This document shows positions 22,605-34,256 of a DNA stretch of 64,000 nt, piece after piece; position 1 is the stretch's first letter; each line of letters opens with the position of its first letter. The notes beneath the pieces are model-generated. The model did no database searches, had not been told where the DNA came from, and was given only the letters and a program-made list of their open reading frames with translations. Made by a program: the position numbers and the translations under genes. The stretch lies in the NCBI RefSeq assembly GCF_039555335.1, contig NC_092642.1:15467208-15531207 (forward strand). The letters run 5' to 3'. The stretch comes from Amphiura filiformis. Its lineage: Eukaryota > Echinodermata > Ophiuroidea > Amphilepidida > Amphiuridae.

Positions 22605-22646
22605 CCAATTTTACTATCCAATTCATGAATTGGATAGTAAAATTGG
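22605..22646. repeat. Perfect 42-bp palindrome
   Basis: The sequence starting CCAATTTTACTATCCAATTC is identical to its own reverse complement over 42 bases with no loop, centred on TTCATGAA. Confidence 0.95.
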
Positions 22647-24404
22647 CAGGCACTGAACATGCTCAACTTGGGCTAGCTACAACCCTGATAAGGCCTATAC
22701 TCAAAATTATTCCCACTGCGCTGGCACGTTCATCAATATTACTTATATCGTTTGCGACTGGGTTTTGAAACTAGGGAGTATGTGATTTATGAGACGTTTC
22801 TGAAATATGATACTGTTATGTGACATGACGCTTCAAGAGTATTTGATATCAGAGACGTCTTTGAATTAGCAGTGCCCCCGAACCGATATATAGGCCTAGT
22901 GCCAGTTTGCCTGATCGACCTGCACTTTTTATTTGATAACAAAAATAAATACATTGGTGCGCTGTTGCTCCCGGGGACTAGTGCGCGTGTTTTATTCAAA
23001 CTACAGCTCGTGGAAACGTCATCCCATAAGAAAACGGCCTGTGCCCTGCCCCTCCCCCCCATCAGACCTGGTGCGGTGCTCCAATCATGTTCGGTGCCTC
23101 CCCCAGGATAACTCCCGCTATTGCTTTCTGCATGTAGATCTGCAAGGCTCCCGGAGCATAATGCTGAAGGAATGAGTGGAGCCGGGGAGTGGATTCTTAA
23201 ATTTTGAATTTTTTTTCTTGGCCCTATTTGATTTTCATGCCGGAGAACCCCCTCATCTTATTTCTAGGTAGCTCATATTCGATTGTTTTTGGAGGGCGCT
23301 ATACTGTTCAGAATAATGTTCCTGCAATGTCAAGTATAATATTACAGGCAACGGGCTGCAGCATCTATATTCATCTATTGTTTCTGATTTCAGCGCTGAC
23401 ATATTGGAAAATGTTGCCAATCAATATTCATGAGAGTGTACATTCAACCTCCAATTTTCGAAATTGGGTGACTTGTGTTTGGCAGGTGTGAAATATATCG
23501 GACTGAGTGTTTTGATTATACATGACGAGTAAAGGTTTTGGTATCATGGAACGACTGCCTAGTGCTGTTATGTGTTTAGTTTCTATAATAACAATAATCA
23601 TTTTCTTTATTCATTCCTTCATTTTCTTTTCTCTGTACTTATTCTTTCTTATGACTACACATTAGGGAGCTTATCAGTCCCTCGCTTTCCCCTTCTCCCT
23701 CCCCTCTTTCTTTCTTTTTCATTTTGTCTTCTTCCCTTCCAATCCCATCTCCTCCCCTCCCATCTCGATCGCCCATCCGCTTCTTTTCGTTTCACCCCTC
23801 CGGCCTCCTTCCTTCACTCACTCACTTTCCCCTGGTTTTAAAAATTAATATTTGTGATATTAAAAAACATGATAAACATGATAACAATAATGCAAAATAG
23901 TTACTTGATAGAAAGTGATGGACCTATCTGGCAGCCACGCCACGTTGTTATACGGCTAATCGATCAGCAACTCCATTCAATTTATTTGAACGATGCGCCT
24001 CAAATAAGGTGGGCGGTAAGTAGCTGTACATCGACGTCTAAAATATGCCTTTTTGTGCTTGCGGCTACTCATCACACCCCTGGGCTGAATGAGAACAAAA
24101 GGTACCTCTCTCTCAATTAAGCGCTTTCACATAACTTTTTTTTGAATTTTTGATCACCTATTGACAGTAGGCTGCCTGGTAAAGCATTCATATGCTGCCA
24201 GGTCAGTTACCGATTTAATGGTGGAAACCTTTTGCCTTCAACAAAAGGTACCTCTTGATGAATAGCTTGTCGGCAAATCAAATCGGCACAAAGGAACAAT
24301 GCGTTACGTAATCTGTTGCTCCTCCATTTTTATTAAAGCTCCTTGATTACAGGCATTTCAGGGGCAAAGTTGCAGAAACACAATAGCGTAGCTAGGAATT
24401 TTAT
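22647..24404. other. No gene recognised; pyrimidine-rich tract
   Basis: A CT-rich stretch lies at about 23678-23832 (CCCTCCCCTCTTTCTTTC). Open frames at 22872-23175 and 23204-23491 lack recognisable domains. The frame at 23572-23841 is the pyrimidine tract. Confidence 0.45.
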
Positions 24405-24519
24405 CGCTCGGAACGGGGGAGAAAGGTGGTGGTGGCAAGTCCATGTTGATTGAGGGGCAGGGTCGCTCGGACCGGGGAAGGGAGTGGGGAGGCAAGTCCA
24501 TATATTGAGGGGCGCGGTC
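24405..24519. repeat. Two tandem units of about 59 bp
   Basis: GCTCGGAACGGGGGAG...GGCAAGTCCATGTTGATTGAGGGGC is followed by GCTCGGACCGGGGAAG...GGCAAGTCCATATATTGAGGGGC. The lead-in AATAGCGTAGCTAGGAATTT at 24383 is part of the same dispersed repeat. Confidence 0.7.
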
Positions 24520-26329
24520 AAACATAGTCCTCAAAACTGACAAGCAATTACAAAAAGATGCAAAATTAACAAAGAAACCGCATAACAAGTGAAGAGCGAG
24601 CTCCGTCATATCAATAGCGCACTTCATTGAATTTTCAACCGTATGAGAAAACAGGCAAAAATAGTAACCTTTTGCACAAGATTTTCAATTTTAAGGGAAT
24701 TCTCTCTCTGTTATTGTCCGTGTGTGTCAGGTGGCACTGTGTAGCGCTGCTGTGGTCTTCACAAGGGCATTAGCCATTACTTATTGAAATGAAGCTAGTA
24801 TATGGGCCAAATATTTCATTTCATGACATAAAATTTGAAAAAATATTGTAAGGAACACTTGAGGTTATGACTTTTAAAACCTACAATTTGGTCAACAATT
24901 GTGCTTGGATATGTCGTTTTCAACAGATTTATCATCATCGGCTTGCTAGAAACATCGAATTGCGTTGTCTGTTGACGTAATAAAAAAGGGTGTTTTTTAG
25001 GGAAGTGTTAGCTTTCCTTCGATATTTAAAATAATTATGATTGGATGAAGGGAACACTTGAGGTTTTGACAAAAAACCAATCACAGATGCCTATTTTCCA
25101 CTAGATCTCACGCAGCTCTTATGATGCTATGCTATGCTATGCATTCAACCGTGTAGTATAACACAGACACAGAGGCTAGACTCGCTGTGCTTGGAAATAT
25201 CTGTGTACTCGGGTGTATCGAGGTGGAAACTGTGCGAAGATGCATTTATAAGAGAATCGTTTTGTAACCAAACCTGTTCATGTTTCGTCAGTATGCCGGT
25301 CCTCTCCCCTACTTGTTTAGTTGTTTGATGAGTTCATATTATATTCATATTTTTGTAGCAATTTTGTAAGATAGATTTTCGTTTCTGTATCAAATTATTC
25401 ATCTTTTTCTGCTTTTTTTTTGTTGGTAATTTTTATTCTATAAACTGTAAATTTGTGTGCAAATTGAGGGCGCTATTTACATATATTTTTAATTGAAATT
25501 AGCCAAATAATATGAGTTATACCTTATATTTCATGATAAAAAGTTTTTTGACAATTTCCTTTCCATTTGACTTTTTACTGATGTTCTAATATCATTATAC
25601 ATACCCTTTGTAAAGATGCAAACAAGATTTTAGTCAAATAGCGCCATCATTGTTAAACTTTTCTTAACTATTACTCAGTTTTACATGCCATCAAACAACC
25701 CTGTGTATACTCTGTAGAAATCTGTACTTCCGTAGGAGGCATCTTTCTTCCTATTCTTGCTACAAGAACAGTTTACAGAATAGTTCCGGTAAACCTTGTC
25801 GGCAACATTACTGCCAGAAATGTCCGCAAACTGCTTACTCTGGGAACCTATATATATATTATTAGGTCCAGTGTGGTTTACATCGAAAGGAGCGGGCTAC
25901 TATAGTACTAGTGCGAACAATCCGATGGAGGTGCATCATGTCTTTGAAATATCCAATAACGAACAACAGTTATCGAGGGTCCACATTGGAGTCGCATTAC
26001 TGCCCCCTCTTCGGATTGGTCCCATTGCGGACTTAGTAGAAAAGGGGTTATAATAAATTATTTTGATCGACGGACGGAATCTGTATTCCAGATCCATGAG
26101 AGACTCGAAACAGTTGCCGATGGCCGAACCGATGATTTTATCCAAACCTGGTCCAACTCACGGACCAATCCCTCCCCCATCCTTTAAATTAGCAACCTAT
26201 TTTGGGCCTGCAATAATCAGATAATAGCCAATTTCAGCCTTTAAGCACCTTCAGCTGCTAATTTGACTAGTTTGCGAATCTGGCTGGATGTGATTTGAAG
26301 ATTGATGGACTAGACTCGGTATGTGACGG
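24520..26329. other. No gene recognised
   Basis: GAACACTTGAGGTT occurs twice (about 24854 and 25051), suggesting an old duplication. Frames at 25134-25328 and 25796-26053 have no recognisable domains. Confidence 0.4.
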
Positions 26330-26835
26330 CCACCAGGCTGTGTTCGACAATTGTGGGACGTATTATAGCTTTCTTCATGATTCTACCAATTTTCTGTCTC
26401 TGAATTTCTTTTCCTCATATGTCCCATATTAGGTAGTATTAATGTCATCACGCCACCTCCGCTTCTGTCTTCCCCTTGATCTTTTCCCTGTTCTTGGTTG
26501 ACATTCTGTTTAATCCATCCGTTGTCTTCCTTTCATGCAAGGTGACCTGCTTATATCAAGTTTGTATCTTTTGTTCTTAATTTTATCTGTTAATTAGGTA
26601 ATGTGTATCATCTTCATTTCCATTACTCTTTGGGCTGTTTGTATAGTTTCTGTTCCATGTACTTTGTTGTTGTCCATGTGTCGTCCCCATATGTCATTAC
26701 TGGCAAAAGAGTGTATAAACCAACCGGAACGGTATAACATTAATATTGAAATGGCAGCCATGCTGGAGGTCAGTTCTAAGATAACAGAGGGACAGGTCTC
26801 TAGATCGATTCCACAACCATTCATACCTATCATAC
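26330..26835 (-). pseudogene. Degraded C-terminal region of a non-LTR retrotransposon
   Basis: Minus-strand reading gives, in order but in shifting frames: LPVMTYGDDTW (compare the LPVLTYGCETW-type motif near the end of LINE reverse transcriptases), TIQTAQRVMEMKMIHIT (the AQR-ME-M-IT segment), then GKRSRGRQKRRWRDDI (the GR-KRRWRDDI-type C-terminal motif). A frameshift separates the first two, and stop codons interrupt the third. The upstream catalytic RT part is missing. These motifs are typical of RTE/CR1-like LINE C-termini; I cannot name the clade. It is a dead fragment. Confidence 0.7.
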
Positions 26836-26844
26836 GTTTTATTC

Positions 26845-27265
26845 AGGACCGGATTTACCTTTCTGTGGGCCCTGGGCCATGTCAAAATTTGGAGGCCCCC
26901 AACTCACCGTGAAGAAGGCATTTGCACGTAAGTCGCCAAGTTTTAGTTTAGGTATAGATCAACGGTGTCGACGGGAGCATTACAATTTAAAGAGAGAGAT
27001 GAACAAAGATTTAATTAGGACATTTGCGCGCGAAGCGCGCGAAAAAACTTTGAATTTGAGACTATTAGGTCAAAATGAAGGTGAATATTGCTGTATAATT
27101 GGCCAGTGCGCGCGAAGCACGCACACTTTTCCATTTTTACCCTATTTAGGCCAAATACATGGTGTTTTGGGGCTAAAAAGGAAGATGCACAGGGCAATTT
27201 TTGGGGCCCCCAAGATCTGGGGCCCTTGGCCCTGGCCCATCTGGCCCAATGGTAAATCCGGCCCT
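26845..27265. repeat. Fold-back repeat with GGACCGGATTTACC ends
   Basis: The left CAGGACCGGATTTACC pairs with the right GGTAAATCCGGCCCT. GGGCCCTGGGCC near 26868 pairs with the segment near 27230. The interior includes GCGCGCGAAGCGCGCG (27027 region), a motif also seen near 35304. The 152-residue frame at 26879-27343 lies inside this repeat. Confidence 0.7.
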
Positions 27266-28376
27266 ATACAAAGGGTGAACATAACTGATACCTTTTTGGC
27301 TTACTGTATAATGATGAACTGTATAATGGGATTGAACCTTTAATGGACTGGATATGCGATGTTTGGTCACGGAGAACAGGTTGCATAAAAGGGATTTGAA
27401 CAAGGAATAAAACACTGTTTTGCTACAATTGTGTATTTTATAGATAATTATAATAGGAGCTTTCAACTTTAATTATTTATAGGTGTGAGAGCACAACACG
27501 GCCACATACTGCTGAGACCGCCCACTCTTGCCCCACTCAAATCTGCTAAGTATTTGTCAAATTGGTTTTTTTACAATACAAAATAGGCAGCATTTTACTC
27601 CAGTGGAATTAATACCAACGTGCCAAAGCATGTCGGATTGGTCCTACTCTGGCCGCAGCAGTTGGTGGTACAAGTATAAGACTGCGGCCAGAGTGGGGGC
27701 AATTGGTATTGCGACCGGGCTTGCGAATATCAATACCACTTGAGTAAACACTGTATAATTTGCTATGCAAATATTCACCGTTTGTTTTGTAAATATCTAT
27801 GTCACGACTAGAATGAGCACGATTTGTACTCAATAATGCCGTCTTTAAATTTAAGTAAAAGGTGTAGGCTTAGTACATAATGTAGCCTATTTATAAGGCA
27901 TTTTAAGGTTTATATTTTTTTTATATACATGTATAAAGGAGCAAAGACTGAAGAAGAAGAACAAAAAAATCAAGTCAACGTTAAAATAGAAAAACGTGCA
28001 AAATAAATTATTATTACTTTTGAATGGTTACCACTCCAAAAATCGTCATCCAATTGGCAACTGGTATGAACTCTCGCTAATGTTCGCTTTTTATGATGTA
28101 CGAATACGATTGGGCTCCAAGCGGGTCTATGGGCGTTTGCATGCACCCAACGCCCTAGCTAAAGGAGCCTGCAAGGGGAGGAGGTAAGAGCTAGGGACAG
28201 CTGCCCCCTCTATATTGAACATCTTGCCCCTCTTGTCCCTCCCCTCCCGGCCTCTCCTCCCCCGATGTTGGCCGCCGGGATATTTTGGAAGTAGCAAGAC
28301 CCCCTTGGAAGCCACCTTGCCCCTTACCTCCTCCCTTTGGTCCCTCTCTGGAAAAGTCCTCTCTACGCCACTGGTC
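27266..28376. other. Repeat fragments, no gene
   Basis: Includes an inverted pair at 27601-27742 (ACTCTGGCCGCAG at about 27638 and CTGCGGCCAGAGT at about 27684, with outer AATACCA arms). A C-rich dispersed fragment at about 28190-28375 (CAGCTGCCCCC to TACGCCACTGG) also matches 21180-21238. Confidence 0.5.
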
Positions 28377-29184
28377 TCGCCCCGTCCTTGTCGTGGGCCT
28401 GCCTGCCTGTAAAATTGCTCTCGTTCTAAATTTCTTTGTTCGAATTATGATGAAAGTTCACGGTAATGTTCCGCTTATTTGCCCTACATCCATTGATTGA
28501 CATTCTAGAGTAATCAAATTATGACGTCACTATAATTGGGGCCTGTGTATCCATCCCATGAGTCAATGGTTTATTATGCTAATGACGAAAAAGTCCCAAG
28601 TGATGAACCAAACCCAAAATGCCGAAATAACGTTCAATCTTCTTTAAATTGTTCACTGTTGGTTTTCTATTTAGTCGCTTGCACAAGCCTCTTTGAGAAA
28701 TAATAGAACTATGAACCGAAAAGGAGCAAAGTTTACAAATTGGTTTATCAAATTTGACAGGCAAATTTGTCAGCACGAGAGCGTACTACCAGTTGAACTC
28801 TTGATGCCTGGAAGCGATGTGTTATGGGATGTCGTTACAGGCGGCGCTAACATACCTAATCGGTCGTACGCCGTAAGGCGAATCCGTTCCAAACTCCTGT
28901 CGCCGTTTTCTCTATCTCTCTCTGCGTGATGTGAGGGCCAAGTTATCTGCCGCTGGTGGAACCAATCCTAGAAGGGAGTAGGTCCCTGCATTTATTTATC
29001 TTTTTTATTATTCCACAACGACTGTGTGTGTATCTCTTTGGGACTTGGATATACCAAGAGGAACTATGTTACCATGACAACGGGGCTACATTTACGAACT
29101 TTTTAGTTCAGTGAAATACTTGGTCATCTTTCGTTTCTATTCTGATATTCCTGTCGTCGTTGACGGCAAACTATCAACTGGAAA
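28377..29184. other. Upstream region of PDZ exon
   Basis: No coding region recognised. If 29185 is the true start, its 5' UTR lies in the last part of this interval, but no promoter element can be supported. Frames at 28579-28929 look like chance. Confidence 0.35.
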
Positions 29185-29283
29185 ATGAGCCAGGCAACTA
29201 GAATTAAAGTGCATATAACTGGGGGCCCTCCCTGGGGCTTCCGACTCCAGGGTGGGGGAAATACACCCGTAGCTATTGCAAAG
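29185..29283 (+). CDS. First coding exon of a PDZ-domain protein (SYNPO2/PDZ-LIM-like)
   Basis: ATG at 29185 opens 33 codons up to a consensus donor GTAAGTG at 29284 (phase 0). The peptide MSQATRIKVHITGGPPWGFR continues LQGGGNTPVAIAK. It is the start of a PDZ domain: first beta strand (IKVHIT), then PWGF, the carboxylate-binding loop (the GLGF equivalent), then the second strand FRLQGG. GGxPWGFRLQGG followed by a VAK-like segment is most like synaptopodin-2 (myopodin), with PDZ-LIM (Zasp/Enigma) proteins as the close alternative. Both are actin or Z-disc-associated scaffolds (known of the family). The rest of the PDZ domain must be in downstream exons, which I could not find in the window. 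Confidence 0.82.
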
Positions 29284-32200
29284 GTAAGTGCATTGTTTAC
29301 ATCAAACTTTTTTCAGATTACACGTAATATTATTATTTGTTATTAAAACACCCCGGTTAATATTCATGCATGGTACCTTTAATATATCAACATCTGCTGA
29401 ACACACAAGTAACCGTGGGGATCTTAATCGAGCCCATATTCGGTGTTCGTGTCCGCGGCTTTTGCGGGACTTGTTTCAACATTGCCTGCGAGGAAATAAA
29501 ACAAATCCTTCAGATCGCTATATGATAAATGCTCATGAAAAAGAAAACATAAATTTGAGATGTCTTTGGAAGATGATTGGAAGCACTAAAATGGATTTAT
29601 TCACGCCACTTCAATCATCAAATTAAGACATTTTCGTCAAAATGTATAGGCATAGAATGTTACTACATATAATGTCAGTGACCCAATGTATCACAAATAC
29701 ACACGCACACAATTAAACTAATTTATTAAGTTATATTTTAACCAACTTTAAATCATATTTTAAGTTTATCATCGCCTCCAAGTGTATCTATTTGAACTTC
29801 TCTTGTGTCTATCTGACGTAGTGATATCATTGTGGCATACATGGGATTCCAATCGCGTTTGACTGGTGTTAAATCAAGCTTATGTATAGATTTAAAATCC
29901 CAGCTTTTATCTGACTGTATCTATGTTATAGCACAGATAGAGGAGGAGAAATGGAAGATAGGGTCTATAATTAAGATGGAGCCTGCTTTCATTAATATTT
30001 ATCTAGCCCAATTGGTTGTTTTGTGATGATGTGTGTGAACTTTGATTTTGAGGTTGGACATTTTGACTAGGTTCAGTGATATCAACGACAAGCTGTTTTG
30101 AAAAGCAGTGCTATGAATATAGATACATCTGTTTAAAGATGGTGGATCATGTCATAAAGATGTATCTTATTTCTGACCTTTGACCTCATCATAGGATAAT
30201 AATTTAGTTCTCATTTACATTGCAACATATGGCTATCAACCCCTGTGTCTTTTATCCTTCCTTCATTCATTTTTCATTCCTTCCCTTCCTCCAATTTCCC
30301 TTTGAGCATGCCAACAAATTGATCTGAAGAATTTATTTATTTCATGTTCGTTTTGTTTCCAGTAAGCATGCTAACCATCATTTATACTTTAAAATATAAT
30401 TTGCTGAAAAAAACGACCTACCAGACATCTTTTGAGATTTTGCTATCTTACGAAGATGACGCGTAGTTCTATTTCACATCATATGCAAACTTTCCACCTC
30501 TTAGCGCCGGTATAAATAAATGATCAACGCAACACAAAACAAAGTGGTATAAAATAAATAGTTATAGCTTATTATACATGTACTCATTCATATTAAATGA
30601 ATCATTAAAGTCAGTATTGTATCAGCCTTATTTGCGTTTGTGACCTATGGACATAATTATTGCGTCATGTGTTAGCTTATATATTTACCTAAAGCCAGAA
30701 ATCAACACCATGGTGTACTAAGGTGAGATGTCAATTTACAAACATGTTATCATGATGCACTAGTATCAAATGATTAGATTAATTCTGGTTTGAATGTTAG
30801 TGGACGTCAATGTGGTTTAATAGGCTGAATTCGAAAGGCTGCTTAGGCTACTATTATTGTATATCTCGAATGTGCCCTTTGTAAACTCGTGGAATGGTCT
30901 TTCAATGTTTTTAGGCTATAGACAAATTCATGCCTCCATGATGAGGTGTAATTGTTGGATGCAGGGTTGTTGAATTTCACTATTGCAAATTATGAGGCCA
31001 TTGTAGAAGAAAGTATGTGGCAAGGTGACGCCAGTGCAGATGCCAAGAAGACCAAATATAAATTTATGTCACATACATGTTACAAACATGTAAAAGAATT
31101 GAATCAGCTATAAAATTTAACCCTGAAGATGTACAACATCTTAGTATAGGGCCTACATTTTGTTTTTAAATTTTTAAAATTGGTTGAAACAATATTGATT
31201 TATTCAAACATTTGTTTAAAATAACCCTAAAATACCAATATTTTTTCCAAACATATTTTAACAAAATTTGCAACCAAAATTAATTAATGTTGGCCCAAAA
31301 CGGTTGATTTTACAGCATTTTAGCCAAAATAAAATCTCACTAAGCGCAAAATCTATGTCGGTCGGGCCTGTAAAACAGGGGTTTTCGTCGCATAATTGAA
31401 ATATTTTGTGTGGTCAAAATTTAAGCAGAATAAGCCCATTTTTATAAAAATTATCAAACAAGAAGATCAAAATGTGACAAAATTCTTGATGAATTTAGAA
31501 GGATAAAATGAGCAGAGAGCCAGGTTCTATGGCAATATATGCACAGTTTTATGTTGTAGGTCTAATTATTATTATTAATCATGTTAATGCAGTTTGCATG
31601 ATAAATCTGAACAGATTTTATTTCCGAATGGAGTGGCACAATTAGATGGCGCGGGCTTTCGATGCAGAATCTTTTATCAAATTTAGAAATGGCCTGAAGA
31701 CAATAATTTATTCAAACACAAAAAGTATCTTATCAAGGATGATTAACCTATCATCTTATAATAATAATTATTCAGTGTCTAAACTTAGTTGTGCCATAAT
31801 TAATTTGATGAGATGCATGGCCTGTGAAGTATCTATCGTCCGATGACCTCCGGTAATCGTCATTCTGGAACATGTCGACCGCGCTTGAACCAAAGAACAC
31901 TGTTTCAAAAAGTTCAAAAGTTTGCAGATTAGTATATAGCTTAATGGCCTTTATGCTGCATGGTTATCATACAAAAATATTAATTTTTAAAAGTTAATTT
32001 GATAAGAAATTGAACCATTTGGTCAATATTCGTCCATTTTTTTATTATTAATTTCCACACTGTTCACTGTTGATGGAAGGGGCACATTATACAACCGACG
32101 TAATTGACGTTAACAGAATGTTCCCGACCGTTCACAAAGTTAGTGAAATGACAAATATAATTCTTGGTTTGAGATCGAGCACAGTGATTTGTTTGATTGG

Positions 32201-32783
32201 GACAGCATGACATCTTGACGCCCACTATTCATGATTTGTTCCAGATAAATGTAGGCTTTTCTGGTATTCCATTTACTATAGATATGTCCCATATATCTTA
32301 AAGGGGCATTTCTTGATCTATAGCCTCATTCCCCAAAAGGTGGAAATTTTAGTATCGGAAACCTGGTCTTAATCGTCTTATTATACATCAAGTTGAGTAC
32401 AAATTCATTAAGCTACGGAACCGGGGGATCGGGGATTTGGGGATTTGGATGCCTATGGAAAATTACCATTGGCCCCCCCAATCATTTTGGCCAGGCAACA
32501 TTGGGCCCCCCAATATTTAACATCTTCCGGAGCCCCTGAAATCGTTCAATTTTTCCGCAAAGTTGTCCCACAGACATATAGATATGAAATTATTAGTTAA
32601 CCCAATAGCTTAAGTATAGTTAACCCCTTAATTAACATTAATCTAATTTAATATAAACAGCGTTGTCTTTTTTAAAAACAGTTCTTGTTATGGATGATGA
32701 TGATAAAAACAAACAAGACTAGTGGCAAATGGTGGTCATAGACCACAAACCTAGCTGGGGCGTGTTGGTGTTGTGGAGGTATC
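29284..32783. other. Probable start of a very long intron; no exon recognised
   Basis: No second PDZ exon (GD-x-I-x-x-ING-like) was found. Frames at 29288-29626, 29832-30026 and 31646-31846 have no recognisable domains. AT-rich background. Confidence 0.4.
30174..30186 (-). promoter_or_regulatory. Perfect DR1 nuclear-receptor-type motif
   Basis: TGACCTTTGACCT is the reverse complement of AGGTCAAAGGTCA, the DR1 consensus bound by RXR heterodimers and HNF4-type receptors. It is a single sequence match inside the presumed PDZ-gene intron. Function is unproven. Confidence 0.3.
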
Positions 32784-33283
32784 TGACCCCTGCAAAATGC
32801 TCCAAAAATATTCACCTGGTCATCAAGTTTGTTGTCACCGAGTTTGAGCCCCGTACCCCTTACAAATATCCAGAAAATACATTTCTAAGATTTGACCTCT
32901 GCATGACCTTTGATCTGACCCCTGCAAAATGTTCCCCTGGTCATTAGATTTGTTGTCACTGAGTTTGAGCCCCATACCCCTTACAGATATACAGAAAATT
33001 AAATTTGACCCCGATAACCTTTGACCTGACCCCAGCAAAGTGTTCCAAAATGTTCCCCAGATCATTAAGTTTGTTTTCACCAAGTTTGAGCCCAGTACCC
33101 CTTACAGATGTCCAGGAAATGCATTTCAAAAATTTGACCTCTGCATGACCTTTGACCTGACCCCTGCAAAATGTTCCTTAGGTCATGAGATTTGTTGTCA
33201 CCGAGTTTGAGCCCCATACCCCTTACAGATGTCCAGATAATGCAATTATAAGATTTTACCCTCTTAATGACCTTTGACCCCAA
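32784..33283. repeat. Degraded tandem repeat (four units, about 111-132 bp)
   Basis: Units start with TGACCCCTGCAAAATG-like sequence at 32784, 32916, 33027 and 33158. Each continues through GTTGTCACCGAGTTTGAGCC and CCCCTTACAGATGTCCAG. Unit junctions carry TGACCTTTGACCT or one-mismatch versions (32904, 33013, 33146, 33268). Minus-strand frames are by-products. Confidence 0.85.
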
Positions 33284-33537
33284 TTCTGTGTGCAAGGTAT
33301 GGGCACTGGGTAAAGCTGATGCACATGTGTAAGTAACGTCATTGTGCTATGTAATATGTGGCAGAAGAAGCATTTTGAAGGTATTTGGTTATATACCGGT
33401 AATGCCCCCTTAATGACCTTTGGCCCCAATTCTGTTTGCGCCATATGGGCACTGGATATAGCGGATACATATGTGCAAGTTACGTAATTGTAGGGTGTAA
33501 CATGTAGGAGGAGAAGCAATTTGAAGTTATTGCCAGA
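33262..33537. repeat. Second tandem duplication (two units, about 145 bp)
   Basis: TTAATGACCTTTGACCCCAA (33264) and TTAATGACCTTTGGCCCCAA (33409) begin two copies. They share TATGGGCACTGG, GTGTAAGTAACGT/GTGCAAGTTACGT and AGAAGCA-TTTGAAG. The array directly continues the preceding repeat. Confidence 0.75.
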
Positions 33538-33566
33538 AGAAGCAGAAAGATCCGATAGCAAAACAG

Positions 33567-33604
33567 TACCTAGCTCGGGGGGTTGAAAACCCCCCAGCTA
33601 GGTA
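33567..33604. repeat. GC-rich perfect-stem hairpin
   Basis: TACCTAGCT and AGCTAGGTA flank GGGGGGTT-GAA-AACCCCCC, forming an 18-bp stem with a three-base loop (one extra C on the left arm). No T-run follows, and the context is eukaryotic, so it is not called a terminator. Confidence 0.75.
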
Positions 33605-33644
33605 AAAACAAACAAAAATGAAGTAAATCTGGGAAAGTATTTAG

Positions 33645-33668
33645 TTTGTTTGTTTGTTTGTTTGTTTT
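33645..33668. repeat. (TTTG)n microsatellite
   Basis: Five to six TTTG units. Confidence 0.9.
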
Positions 33669-34053
33669 ATTTCTTCTTTAACCTGGGACACTCAGTCAGT
33701 TGAAAACACAATTAATCATCTGTTCTTCCTTGAGGCTCATGGTTGATTGTTGACCAGAAAAGCAACTGGATATTTTAAGAATACGTATACGTATATTTAA
33801 ACTGCTTGTTGTTTTTTTAAATTGCTATCACAATACTGAACTTCAAGCTGAACTTTAAATAAGCAATGGTATTCATGCAATAAATTGGATTTTTTTTTAA
33901 AGATGATCTATACATTACAAACCCTGATGTAATGGTATCATGTTACCAGCTATGATTTATTGAAGAGTCAAAAATAATTTCATTTAATATTATCAATTTA
34001 CGTTACAGGTGATTTACTAGGACACCATGGCTGGCAATCATATAATTATTACT

Positions 34054-34256
34054 ATTCATAGATCATAATGGTCCACAATGGCCTCATCCCAATGTCGTAG
34101 TTCAATATCCTCAATTAAACACTCATAGTGCAAAATTTGACCTCAAGTTGCAGACTGAGTTTTTGTACCCAAATTGTCAAAGGTCATTCAATAAATGTGC
34201 AAGTGTATTGGGGTTAAAGAACTGTGCCTTGATAGATGAGCAAGTTGTGGATCCTA
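34054..34256 (-). repeat. Dispersed repeat family 2, copy B
   Basis: The reverse complement matches copy A. GGTCCACAATGGCCTCATCC at the left equals the family's right end, and TTGTGGATCC at the right equals its left end. Confidence 0.85.

Noticed and set aside
23572..23841. 89-residue plus-strand frame rich in Phe/Leu/Pro
   Set aside because: It is the reading of a pyrimidine-rich tract and not a plausible protein.
26879..27343. 154-residue plus-strand frame
   Set aside because: Lies within the GGACCGGATTTACC fold-back repeat; no recognisable domain and the reading crosses its inverted arm.
33567..33604. Hairpin as a transcription terminator
   Set aside because: Bacterial-type terminators are not expected in this eukaryotic DNA and no T-run follows.
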